Shown here: one piece after another, positions 9,751-18,085 of the stretch | Layout: every line of letters starts with the position of its first letter | Numbering within the stretch: the first letter of the stretch is position 1 | From: Tunicatimonas pelagia | GTDB taxonomy: Bacteria; Bacteroidota; Bacteroidia; Cytophagales; Cyclobacteriaceae | NCBI RefSeq assembly: GCF_030506325.1 | Contig: NZ_CP120683.1 | Span: 2,418,001-2,482,000 of the forward strand | DNA length: 64,000 nucleotides | Reading direction: 5' to 3' | Program-made: the position numbers and the translations under genes | Notes under the pieces: model-generated | Told to the model about the DNA's origin: nothing | Database searches by the model: none | The model's input: only the letters and a program-made list of their open reading frames with translations

Positions 9751-10276
9751 TGGTTATTTCTTTTATTCCCTGAATAAAAAACTGCCCCTGTAAATACGTT
9801 TGTTTCTCCCGTCGGTCGTAGATAGTGTTAAAAACTATCGAAGTAACTCTTCCTTGTTGTAAGCTAGATTCCAGTGCCTGGCATACTCGGACTTGAGCTT
9901 GAAAGCTTCCCTCTAATATCAACTCATGGGTTTCTACTTCTAGGTGTTCTTCTATAAATGTTTCTGCCTCCTGAAAGGAGTGTAATTGTAACTGATGTTG
10001 CTGACAGTAGGCACCAATTTTCTCGAACAACTCTCTCCGTAGGGCACTTTCCGCCGTACCCATGGCCATGACTGATCCTAATTGAGTAGACCGCTGCTCC
10101 AACTGGGCAATCCGTTGGGGTGCTCCTGTAGCCTGTTCCAACTGCTGTTGTAAATCAGCGTTGACTTGGACTAGACTCACTGTCTTACGAACCGAAACGC
10201 CCAGTACCAACAGCAATAGTATACCGGACAAAGCGAGCAACAACTGATTCTTACGACGATAACTGAGCGAGTTCAT
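9734..10276 (-). CDS. PilO/GspM-like inner-membrane protein
   Basis: 180 residues: a short basic N-terminus, one transmembrane helix (about 12-30), a coiled coil (about 33-70, VNADLQQQLEQATGAPQRIAQ... pattern) and a C-terminal ferredoxin-like alpha/beta domain (LEVETHELILEGSFQAQVRV). This is the architecture of PilO and GspM, which sit in the cytoplasmic-membrane platform beside PilN/GspL. The ATG overlaps the stop of the PilM/N-like gene (ATGA at 10273-10276). Confidence 0.65.
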   Translation of the reverse strand: MNSLSYRRKNQLLLALSGILLLLVLGVSVRKTVSLVQVNADLQQQLEQATGAPQRIAQLEQRSTQLGSVMAMGTAESALRRELFEKIGAYCQQHQLQLHSFQEAETFIEEHLEVETHELILEGSFQAQVRVCQALESSLQQGRVTSIVFNTIYDRREKQTYLQGQFFIQGIKEITNDKNR

Positions 10277-11472
10277 GGCTGAAGTAGTAAGGTGAACATA
10301 AACTCTCCGGCTTCCCGACTGGCATCCGCCGTATACTGCTGGTTCTGAAGCTTAGCTACCCAAGGTTGCTGTTCCAGCTCACTAAGCCAGCGATTTAAAA
10401 CAACCATATCGTGGCAGTGCCCAGTTATCCGTAGCTGGCTACTATCAAACACTTTCCTCTTATCTTTTCGGTAGCGGTTTTCATCTAAGGGGCTTACGTG
10501 CAATTGAGTTAGAACAATATCGTTTGGTACCGTAGCTGCCAAACGGTCGGCAAGCGAGGCTTTACTGCGGCTATTTTCCCAGTTGAGGGTAGTCAAAAAG
10601 GCCTCTTTTTCTGCTACTTCTTGCTGTAGTGTGGTTAATTTCTGCAATACTGATTGATGAGCCACACTTTCGCCAACTAGTAACTCATTTTGCTGAAAAG
10701 CCCGAAAATAAACTACCGAATTGATCAACAGTACCAGCAAAAAAAAGCCTAATATTACTGGAAGTGATTTTGTAAATATCTGGCGTTGTTTGAACTCGGC
10801 TTGAGTGGCCTGCTGTGGTAGGTTGCCTTCTACTGGTATAAAGTACGAAAGGGCGGTAGCATACGCTAGTAAGTCCCGGGAGGGTATAACCTCATCACCG
10901 ATAGTATAGCGGGCTTCCGAATGATCGTGCTCATTCGTAGTATGTATTTGTTGTAGTTGTTGATCGGCAACATCAATGTTTTGGAAAGGAAGGTGCAGAG
11001 CAGTGATTTCTTGAGACAAGTACGGAAGGATTGTATTCAGTGAAAAGGGGCCTAACTGTACCGATAGTACCCATCTATGATGTCCGTTAAAACGTTCTAA
11101 CAGCTTATCCACCACACTCCGGCGGGCAATTCCCACCCATTGCCCTGAATAACGAATAGCGTAAAAATCTTCAAGTCGGGCATCGGGAATAATTTCACTG
11201 AGATAATTTTGACTATCTTCCGCTACTTTTCGTACCAGAATACCTTTCCCTTCTACGGTAAGATGTATCGGTGTATGTGGGGCAATATATTCAGTAAGTT
11301 CTTCCCAACGCTTAATGCCAGCTCGTTTGGTCACTACCTGGATCATTTGCTTACGTTGTTCCAGTACGCAGACTGAAAAGGTGCATTCTTGAGAGGGTGC
11401 CCAACGGGCGTGAACCCCCGCCACGGTCTTGCTCTTCAGCCAACGGTTTGATATGGTATCCCATGCTTTCAT
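10273..11472 (-). CDS. PilM/PilN (GspL)-like assembly platform protein
   Basis: 399 residues from ATG 11472, whose A is the last base of the secretin stop (TGATG). The N-terminal 200 residues resemble a divergent actin-like PilM/GspL cytoplasmic domain. A transmembrane helix follows at about 238-258 (LPVILGFFLLVLLINSVVYF), then a coiled coil and a PilN-type periplasmic domain with ATVPNDIVLTQLHVSP and RITGHCHDMVVLNRWLSELE, the latter very like PilN. Fusing PilM-like and PilN-like parts gives a GspL-type topology. It should connect the GspE ATPase to the periplasmic parts. Confidence 0.7.
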   Translation of the reverse strand: MKAWDTISNRWLKSKTVAGVHARWAPSQECTFSVCVLEQRKQMIQVVTKRAGIKRWEELTEYIAPHTPIHLTVEGKGILVRKVAEDSQNYLSEIIPDARLEDFYAIRYSGQWVGIARRSVVDKLLERFNGHHRWVLSVQLGPFSLNTILPYLSQEITALHLPFQNIDVADQQLQQIHTTNEHDHSEARYTIGDEVIPSRDLLAYATALSYFIPVEGNLPQQATQAEFKQRQIFTKSLPVILGFFLLVLLINSVVYFRAFQQNELLVGESVAHQSVLQKLTTLQQEVAEKEAFLTTLNWENSRSKASLADRLAATVPNDIVLTQLHVSPLDENRYRKDKRKVFDSSQLRITGHCHDMVVLNRWLSELEQQPWVAKLQNQQYTADASREAGEFMFTLLLQP

Positions 11473-13454
11473 CAATAGACAATCGTAGGTTTGATGAAAA
11501 TAATCAGTTGGTTTTTCGCCCGGCTTTTCGAGCGGGAACTAAACAACCACTTCAAGACCGGAACCCGCGATAGTCCGGGAGTGCCTGAGCCGGAATTACT
11601 GCGGCGTACTTCCTCTAATCCCCCCAGTACAATCATTTCCTGATCGCGTACCCGAATCTTGGAAATAAAGCTACGGGTTGCATTACCAGGAGGTAGTCCT
11701 TCTCCGGTAGGCTCAATAAAGTCGGAAAAAGAGGCTTCTATATTTAGGGTCACATGTTCATCTCCTGCTACAAATGGATTGATTTTAATTTCTAGATTCG
11801 CTTCTAGCTCGCGAAATCGTTGGGTTACGGTATTAATGGGGCTTACCCCAGTTGTGATATTCTGAGTTTGTTCGGCAAAAAACTGTGTTTGCCCAATCGA
11901 CAAAGCAGCTTCATGTCCATTCAAGGTAGACAGTTTAGGTGTAGAGCGAACATTAATCATATTCTCATTTTCCAGGGCTTGTAAGTTGACGTAAAACTGC
12001 GGAGTAACTTGCCCGAGATTAACAATACCATTATTACTCAACTTGCTTAGTACGCTGTTGATGGATCGGGAACTGAGAGTCATATCCACTCCTGATAATA
12101 TCTGCCCACCCGTAGTGACGGTAGAGTCTGATAATCCAGCTTGAATACCAGTTTGCAAACTGCTTCCTTTTTTCACGTCTACCACGATAACCTCAATCAA
12201 AATATTAGGTACTAATTGATCAATACCGCGAAGAAATGCCTTTACCTCATTGATTTGAGGGCGACCGCCGCTAACAATAATGCTATTTAAGTCTTTAAAT
12301 ACTTTAATTTCCACGCCCTGTCGCAATTCGACCGGAATAATTTCTTCTACTTCTTCTACTGTGCGAAACTGCATACGGATCAGTTCAGAACTTCTCAGTC
12401 CTTCCTGGTTTCGCTGCCCAATCAGATAAACTGATTCTTGCTGCCGGTAGGTATGCTGAGTATTTTGTAGTAAGAAACTAAGTAGGTTTTCGTAACTTAC
12501 TTCTTTCAAAAAGCAGGTCGCTACTCCTTCCGGCACAGTGAAGAACACATAATCTTTGTTGAGACGACGAGAAGCCGCCTCAATAACTTCTACAATAGGG
12601 ACTTCCAATGCTTCAATAGATAATAGGCTATCTCCGGTTTCACTTACCAGCAGTTTTAATTCAAAAAAGCTACTAGAAGTGCCCTCTGATGAAGTGCCGT
12701 TACCTTGATGATTACGACGATGATTGGCTGAACGACGAACCACCGAAGTAGTCGTAGTTGCCTCTGAGCTACCGGATTTAGGTTCAATAATGTAGAAGCC
12801 ATCCTCGGTTTTACGGGTTGTTAAGTTATTAGCAAAGGCCACTTTTTCCAGTCCCTGATCAAAAGGAGCATTACGCAAGTAGGCACTGACTACATTGTCT
12901 CGTACCTCAGAGGCAAGTATTATATTTTTCCCGCTCTTTTCCGTGAGCTGGCGGGTGAAAATGGTTAGGCTATCCCGGTTTAGATTCACTGACAACAGGT
13001 CATTTTGATTATCGTACTCAATACTAAGTTCCTTTTCCTCATACGGTAGTGCCGGAGCTTTAGGCCGTTGGTATGGATAGAAGGACATAATATTATTGAC
13101 GAAGCGAACGTCTAACTGGTACTCCTTACACAAAAAATAAAGGAGGTCTTTAACCAGTACGTCGTGAAAATTATTAGTAACCTGAGCACTAATAGCCGGA
13201 TCAACGCTGATATTAAGTCGGTGCGTTTCAGAGATACCCCGCAGTAGTTCCTGTAGGGGGGCAGCTACCACCGAAAAATTGGCAGTTTCTTCCAGCCCCG
13301 GTACCTCAATAGCCAAATCATCCAGCGCGTACTTAATCTGGCGTAGCCGGTCTTCATCCGAATAGTACCTTTCCTGCGCAATAACTACTTCTGCCAATCC
13401 TCCCCAGCTTAGTACCCACATCAACCCTATGATCCACTGTATCTTTTGACGCAT
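11472..13454 (-). CDS. gspD: Secretin, outer-membrane channel of the T2SS
   Basis: About 660 residues from ATG 13454; GTG 13460 is an alternative. A signal peptide ends near VVIAQ. An STN-type N0 domain (residues about 60-115, LRGISETHRLNISVDP) precedes N1-N3-like repeats with a Ser/Asn/Thr-rich insert (about 235-260). The C-terminal secretin domain (from about 425) carries LIEVIVVDVKKGS, the strand TPKLSTLNGHEAALSIGQ and the VPVLKWLF motif near the end. These are hallmarks of GspD/PilQ secretins. The length fits GspD. Preceded by gspE and followed without gap by the PilM/N-like gene. Confidence 0.9.
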   Translation of the reverse strand: MRQKIQWIIGLMWVLSWGGLAEVVIAQERYYSDEDRLRQIKYALDDLAIEVPGLEETANFSVVAAPLQELLRGISETHRLNISVDPAISAQVTNNFHDVLVKDLLYFLCKEYQLDVRFVNNIMSFYPYQRPKAPALPYEEKELSIEYDNQNDLLSVNLNRDSLTIFTRQLTEKSGKNIILASEVRDNVVSAYLRNAPFDQGLEKVAFANNLTTRKTEDGFYIIEPKSGSSEATTTTSVVRRSANHRRNHQGNGTSSEGTSSSFFELKLLVSETGDSLLSIEALEVPIVEVIEAASRRLNKDYVFFTVPEGVATCFLKEVSYENLLSFLLQNTQHTYRQQESVYLIGQRNQEGLRSSELIRMQFRTVEEVEEIIPVELRQGVEIKVFKDLNSIIVSGGRPQINEVKAFLRGIDQLVPNILIEVIVVDVKKGSSLQTGIQAGLSDSTVTTGGQILSGVDMTLSSRSINSVLSKLSNNGIVNLGQVTPQFYVNLQALENENMINVRSTPKLSTLNGHEAALSIGQTQFFAEQTQNITTGVSPINTVTQRFRELEANLEIKINPFVAGDEHVTLNIEASFSDFIEPTGEGLPPGNATRSFISKIRVRDQEMIVLGGLEEVRRSNSGSGTPGLSRVPVLKWLFSSRSKSRAKNQLIIFIKPTIVY

Positions 13455-13460
13455 CCTCAC

Positions 13461-14900
13461 TTAGTAGTTAAAAAGTAGGGGATAAATCTCTTCTAAGCTG
13501 GTTTGCCCCTCGGCAAACAGGGCAAATGCATTCTCGGCTAAGGTTTTGATCCCTCTCTCCTGAAGCAGGTCACCTACCTGGTATTCGTTTTCTTTGATTT
13601 TCTCACTAAGCGTAGCATCAATGGGGACTACTTCGTAGATCGCTTTTCGTCCTTGGTAGCCAGTCTGATAGCACTGCTCACAGCCCCGAGCTACATAATG
13701 CTCAGAAACCTTCTGAAAAGGGCGAAAGCTTTTTGGGTATAGCTCTTCATAGAATGGCATTAACTGCTTACAATTCGGACACAACACCCGTACCAACCGC
13801 TGAGCTACGGTGGTGTTCAAGGTATTGGCCAACAAGTAAGACGGAGTTCCCATATCAACCAAGCGGGACACTGTACCCCAGGCCGAATTGGTATGGATCG
13901 TAGACAATACCAAGTGCCCGGTGAGCGCCGCCCGGATTGCCATATTGCCCGTATCTGTGTCCCGGATCTCCCCGACCATAATCACATCCGGGTCTTGCCG
14001 AAGAAAAGTTCGTAAGGCCCTTCCAAAATCCAGACCGATATTCTCCTTTAGCTGAACTTGATTGATACCTTTAAGCGTATATTCAATGGGGTCTTCAATG
14101 GTCAAAATATTGCGGCTCTCTTCGTTGAGAAGTTTTAGTGTTGCATACAGCGTGGTTGTCTTCCCTGAACCGGTTGGCCCACTAATAAGGAGTATACCGT
14201 TAGGGCGACGAATACCTTCCAGGTAATGTTCCAAATCGGCGGGAGCAAAACCGAGTTGAGAAAGCTCGATTTCCGAGGTATCACTACCCAACAATCGTAG
14301 CACAATCTTCTCTCCGTGCAGGGTAGGTACCACCGATACCCGAATATCAAACTTAAAGCCCTCCTGATGAAAAAAGATCCGGCCATCCTGGGGTAACCGC
14401 TTTTCAGCAATATCCAGGTTCGCCATGATTTTTATTTTATTAACCAGGGCTGGATACTCTTCTTTTTGAATGATCAGCCGCTCGATTAGCTTTCCGTCTA
14501 TCCGCATCCGCACCCGGCACTGAGCTTCATAGGTCTCAATATGAATGTCACTACTATCCAGGGATTTTGCTTCTATTACCAACTGCAACACAAAATCGCC
14601 TGAGCCTATTGATATTGCACGACTGCCTCCTTCGGGTTTTTTACGAATCGTTTTCTTAGGATAGTACTGCGTAAGTGCACGCTCCAGGATAGTAGTCGAT
14701 ACCGGATACAGTGTAATACTTTTTCCGGTCAACATTTCTAGCTCGTCTACCAATTCATCATTCAACTGCTGATCATCAGCGTAGCACTCCAACGTACTAG
14801 TAGTAATTCGTTTAGGCACAGTGCGATAGTGCCAGGCCTGCTCTGCTGTCAGGCACTGCATCGTCTCGGTGTCTAGTACAATCTGATCCGCAGGTGTCAT
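13461..14900 (-). CDS. gspE: Type II secretion ATPase
   Basis: 479 residues from ATG 14900, chosen because it overlaps the stop of the prepilin peptidase (TAATG). An N-terminal N1E-like domain is followed by the RecA-like ATPase with Walker A GPTGSGKT at 241-248, Asp box, Walker B QDPDVIMVGEIRD, a His box and two CxxC pairs (CPNC and CEQC, about 385-425) forming the zinc site of GspE/PilB. It energises pseudopilus assembly at the inner membrane. The CxxC pairs and lack of PilT features argue for an assembly rather than a retraction ATPase. Confidence 0.93.
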   Translation of the reverse strand: MTPADQIVLDTETMQCLTAEQAWHYRTVPKRITTSTLECYADDQQLNDELVDELEMLTGKSITLYPVSTTILERALTQYYPKKTIRKKPEGGSRAISIGSGDFVLQLVIEAKSLDSSDIHIETYEAQCRVRMRIDGKLIERLIIQKEEYPALVNKIKIMANLDIAEKRLPQDGRIFFHQEGFKFDIRVSVVPTLHGEKIVLRLLGSDTSEIELSQLGFAPADLEHYLEGIRRPNGILLISGPTGSGKTTTLYATLKLLNEESRNILTIEDPIEYTLKGINQVQLKENIGLDFGRALRTFLRQDPDVIMVGEIRDTDTGNMAIRAALTGHLVLSTIHTNSAWGTVSRLVDMGTPSYLLANTLNTTVAQRLVRVLCPNCKQLMPFYEELYPKSFRPFQKVSEHYVARGCEQCYQTGYQGRKAIYEVVPIDATLSEKIKENEYQVGDLLQERGIKTLAENAFALFAEGQTSLEEIYPLLFNY

Positions 14901-15409
14901 TATATCCAAAGTATTGTATCGTTGAAACCAAACGCCAATAACCAACCAGTGTAGCATATAGCTTGCAGCCCAGCTAAGGGTATCTTCTGCGTATTTCCGT
15001 AAAAGGAATACCTTCGTAGTGCGAAATGAGCCAGTAGGGCCAATACTAGACTAGAGGTGTAGAAAAACATAAAAGTTAATGGCGTTAATGCTGGGCATAG
15101 AGCCAGCCAGAACAGAACATCACCCCATCCAAGATAACCTTTCATGGGGTTTATCAACTGTTGGTGCTTAAGAATGAGATACAACCACACTCCCCCCAAC
15201 TGAATACTCAAAATCAATACATTGATTACGAGTGACCACATTGTCTGTGAAAAGGAAGTACAGTACCCTCTGCCCAGACATATCAACCCGAAGACTACGG
15301 GAAATGTCCAGAGGCTAATGGCTCGGTAGCGAGTATCTTCCCATGCCATCCAGGCAAGTATGATCATTAACCCACCTGTAACTATCACTACTATTGCTAT
15401 TTCTATCAC
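14900..15409 (-). CDS. gspO: Type IV prepilin peptidase (A24 family)
   Basis: 169 residues, starting with GTG at 15409. Several transmembrane helices are visible. The two catalytic aspartates are Asp25 in WEDTRYRAI and Asp97 in GWGDV, matching the D...GxGD signature of A24 peptidases. The N-terminal cysteine-containing methyltransferase domain of classical PilD is absent, so the protein is a short, peptidase-only version. It should process the pseudopilins encoded in the same operon. Five bases after gspG, TAATG overlap with gspE. Confidence 0.88.
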   Translation of the reverse strand: MIEIAIVVIVTGGLMIILAWMAWEDTRYRAISLWTFPVVFGLICLGRGYCTSFSQTMWSLVINVLILSIQLGGVWLYLILKHQQLINPMKGYLGWGDVLFWLALCPALTPLTFMFFYTSSLVLALLAHFALRRYSFYGNTQKIPLAGLQAICYTGWLLAFGFNDTILWI

Positions 15410-15413
15410 CGTT

Positions 15414-15821
15414 CTAATCTGGGGTTATTTCCTGTAGAGCCCCTTGCTGGTCAATTTCCCATACATTAAATTGCCCGTCCCCATCAAAGTCTACAACTGC
15501 TGTTGCCCGGGCTCGAAAGGAAGTAGGGTTGGCATCAATTACCTCAACGAGGTAATTTGCTTTTCCGCCTTCCCCATCGGTTATCAGCCTCTCTTGCTCA
15601 AAACCAACAGCAATAATATTATCCGAGTAGCGGGAATGTTCGTAGAAGTAAGTTTTTTCTAGCGTGTGCAAGTGCTTTAGTGCCTGCTTAGCTTCTACGC
15701 TCCGAGTGCGGGAAATAAGGGGCATTAGAACCGGCATGGATAGCAAAACCAGAATACCAATGATAACCAGTACGACTAACAGCTCGGTCAATGTAAATGC
15801 ATGTGCTTTGGCAGCCTTCAT
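15414..15821 (-). CDS. gspG: Major pseudopilin, GspG-like
   Basis: 135 residues. A class III signal KAHA|FTLTELLVVLVIIG is visible: cleavage after Ala8, Phe at +1 and Glu at +5, followed by the hydrophobic assembly helix. The C-terminal domain contains ATAVVDFDGDGQFNVWEID, an Asp-rich loop reminiscent of the calcium site of GspG proteins. It would form the shaft of the pseudopilus. It starts a second block of the secretion locus after a 260-base gap, and precedes gspO by a few bases. Confidence 0.88.
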   Translation of the reverse strand: MKAAKAHAFTLTELLVVLVIIGILVLLSMPVLMPLISRTRSVEAKQALKHLHTLEKTYFYEHSRYSDNIIAVGFEQERLITDGEGGKANYLVEVIDANPTSFRARATAVVDFDGDGQFNVWEIDQQGALQEITPD

Positions 15822-16081
15822 ATATTATTTTTATTATACTTTATCTTACAAAGTAAATAATAATAGAATCGCTAAAAAACAGTTTTTCTCTTGACTAGGT
15901 AGGCGGGTAAGTTTTTAGCAGAATTCGAGCGAGCATACTCAATAGCTGACAGTCACTGGTCTATAGTCCACAGAAAACTTTCCCAGTTATCTGTACTTAA
16001 TTATTCGTCTTTAACCTTGATCTTTTAGCTTTCAACTCCTCACTATCAATTGTATATTATTCGCTATTAACTGTAAATTAC
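15822..16081. other. Intergenic gap inside the T2SS locus with low-complexity words
   Basis: No gene. The left part is AT-rich and probably carries the gspG promoter on the minus strand. The right part (about 15940-16080) consists of near-repetitive phrases such as CACTGGTCTATAGTCCACAG and TTCGCTATTAACTGTAAATT, a degenerate short-word repeat discussed under findings. Confidence 0.5.
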
Positions 16082-17251
16082 TTATCCTCCAATGCTGGTA
16101 GATAACTGAAACATAGGCAGGTACATCGCAATGAGAATGAAGCCAACGACTAGCCCTAAAAAGATAATCATTAGTGGCTCCATAAATGTGCTTAGTAAGG
16201 AAGTTTTATGTTCTACGTCTTCTGAGTAGTGAAGGGACAACTTTTGAAAGAAAACATCTAACTGATTCACTTCTTCACCAACTTTAATTAACGCAACCAA
16301 TCGGGTATCAAAAATAGGAAAACAAGATAGACTTTGATGTAGCTCGCGACCTTGCATAATATCCTGTTCTATCTGGGTCAGCGCGTGATGGATAGGGTGA
16401 AAGGCGATCATTTGCCTCACCAGTTGTACGGCTCGCAGTAGTGGTACTTTTGCTCCAACCAGCAGAGCCATAGAACTACAAAATTGAGCTAAGTAAATGC
16501 CAGTGTAGATGCGACCAAATACCGGTATATGAGTGATTAACTGGGCACTTATTCTCTGAAACCATAGCTTTTTGGTTACTAGTAGTGTCCCACCGATTGT
16601 TCCTAGTATAGTGAGTAGGATAACCCAAAAATAGTTGCTCAACCCTTGTGAGAGATTTATGATCAGCTGAGTAACGTACGGAAGATCCCCGCCGAAGCGT
16701 TTGAACACATCAGAAAACATGGGAACAATAAAATAAAGCATAAAACCTACCGCTCCTAGGGAAGTAGCCAGAACTAACAGCGGATAAGAAAGAGCACTGG
16801 TAAACTGGCGACGTTGCTTTAGTTTCTGCGTAAAATAGCGGGCTAACTCGTGCAATACCGGGCTGAGCTTACCGATTTCTTCGCCAATCTGAATACTGTG
16901 GTATTCGTAAGGGGTAAAGTAATTGCTTAGTTGCAGGCTCCGCGAAAAAGAAGCACCATTTACTACCTGATCTTTAATGTCTTGGATAATTTTTGCTTGC
17001 CTTTTGTTTTGCTGCTCTTCTTCTACCAAATCCAAAGCCGCTTTAATATCCACTCCGGCAGCCAGCATGGTAGCTAGCTCCAAATACAACGCCTCCTTCT
17101 GTTTATCAGATAAGCGGGTGGGAAAGAGTTGTATATCCTGACTCATTACCCCTTTCTCTGAACTAGTTGAAGGACTTATCTTATTTTTACTACCCAAAGT
17201 GTCATTATGATGCTGAGCAGTTTGCATGTTACGCAAATCTAGTCCGGCCAT
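16082..17251 (-). CDS. gspF: Inner-membrane platform protein GspF/PilC
   Basis: 389 residues. A polar N-terminal extension of about 45 residues precedes two copies of the T2SSF domain. Domain 1 includes MLAAGVDIKAALDLVEEE...GASFSRSL...YHSIQIGEEIGKL, followed by transmembrane helices near 160-180 and 210-230. Domain 2 includes LLVGAKVPLLRAVQLVRQM and ends in a C-terminal helix (PLMIIFLGLVVGFILIAMYLP). This is the usual GspF/PilC architecture. The start overlaps the GspJ-like gene by 13 bases. It is the last gene before a 260-base gap. Confidence 0.92.
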   Translation of the reverse strand: MAGLDLRNMQTAQHHNDTLGSKNKISPSTSSEKGVMSQDIQLFPTRLSDKQKEALYLELATMLAAGVDIKAALDLVEEEQQNKRQAKIIQDIKDQVVNGASFSRSLQLSNYFTPYEYHSIQIGEEIGKLSPVLHELARYFTQKLKQRRQFTSALSYPLLVLATSLGAVGFMLYFIVPMFSDVFKRFGGDLPYVTQLIINLSQGLSNYFWVILLTILGTIGGTLLVTKKLWFQRISAQLITHIPVFGRIYTGIYLAQFCSSMALLVGAKVPLLRAVQLVRQMIAFHPIHHALTQIEQDIMQGRELHQSLSCFPIFDTRLVALIKVGEEVNQLDVFFQKLSLHYSEDVEHKTSLLSTFMEPLMIIFLGLVVGFILIAMYLPMFQLSTSIGG

Positions 17252-17736
17252 ACTGTTGGAGTTAATTGCATTAATTCATCGGCTGCGTAGGTTCGTTGAG
17301 CTCGGTAGCGCAAAAGTTGGTCTTCCACTTTGAGAGTAAATGACAGAGTGCTGATGGGTTTTCCAGCGACAAATACCTCTTGAGTTAAGAAATAACACTG
17401 CAAATCCTGAGCCGTTCCTGGAAATTTCTCCTGTAATCCAGCTTGTTTTCGTACCACCGCATCGCTGGTAAATTGATAGCTAGTGCTTCCCTCAACCCAA
17501 TGGCAAGTCACGGTTCGGTTATCTTGTCGTAAAATGTACTTTGACTTCTCGAAATCCTGTTGTAATACACTATTTAATGTTCGGTATTGAAGCGATTGCA
17601 CCTGCTGGGTACGAAACCGAGTATAGTATTGCTGGATCAATGTCAGGCCGTAGTAAGCAGCTATTAGCAAAAGACTGCTTATGACCATTACTACGGCGAG
17701 TTCTGGTAGCGTAAATGCTCGAGTTCTAGGGCGCAT
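17239..17736 (-). CDS. Minor pseudopilin, GspJ-like
   Basis: 165 residues from ATG 17736, preferred to an ATG eight codons upstream because it places the class III signal RTRA|FTLPELAVVMVIS close to the N-terminus. Glu12 is the +5 residue. The rest is a beta-rich globular domain. Overlaps the upstream pseudopilin gene by 11 bases and gspF by 13. Assignment to J rather than H is based on gene order (I, J, then K-like on the other side). Confidence 0.75.
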   Translation of the reverse strand: MRPRTRAFTLPELAVVMVISSLLLIAAYYGLTLIQQYYTRFRTQQVQSLQYRTLNSVLQQDFEKSKYILRQDNRTVTCHWVEGSTSYQFTSDAVVRKQAGLQEKFPGTAQDLQCYFLTQEVFVAGKPISTLSFTLKVEDQLLRYRAQRTYAADELMQLTPTVWPD

Positions 17737-18085
17737 AAACGATAATTTGGTGGGTAGCAAGGATAGACCGTTCCGGGCCTACTGCTTCCAGGCGAATGAG
17801 CCAACCATCCTGGCTTTGAGGATGTGGTTGTACTATCTTGCGTATTACTACCTCACTGTCCGTACTTTCCTGCCAAGTTTCGTTAAAAAAGCTCTGTTGC
17901 TGTCTGGTTTCTTGGGCAAGGTCATTTAACTGTAGCTGATAGCGTAACTGGGAAGAGAAGTTCGCCGAAGAAGATACGTTAATGTATATCATCATGGCAA
18001 AGCCCATCACCAGGCTGATAAGTACCATACCGACGATAACCTCGATGAGTGATGAAGCCTCTATTTTGCGTTTAATCAAAGCCAT
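17726..18085 (-). CDS. Minor pseudopilin, GspI-like
   Basis: 119 residues. The class III signal is KIEA|SSLIEVIVGMVLISL, with cleavage after Ala10, Ser at +1 instead of Phe, and Glu15 at +5. A hydrophobic helix and a short globular domain follow. Overlaps the upstream and downstream genes by about 10 bases. The Ser at +1 is a minor departure seen in some minor pseudopilins. Confidence 0.75.
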   Translation of the reverse strand: MALIKRKIEASSLIEVIVGMVLISLVMGFAMMIYINVSSSANFSSQLRYQLQLNDLAQETRQQQSFFNETWQESTDSEVVIRKIVQPHPQSQDGWLIRLEAVGPERSILATHQIIVYAP

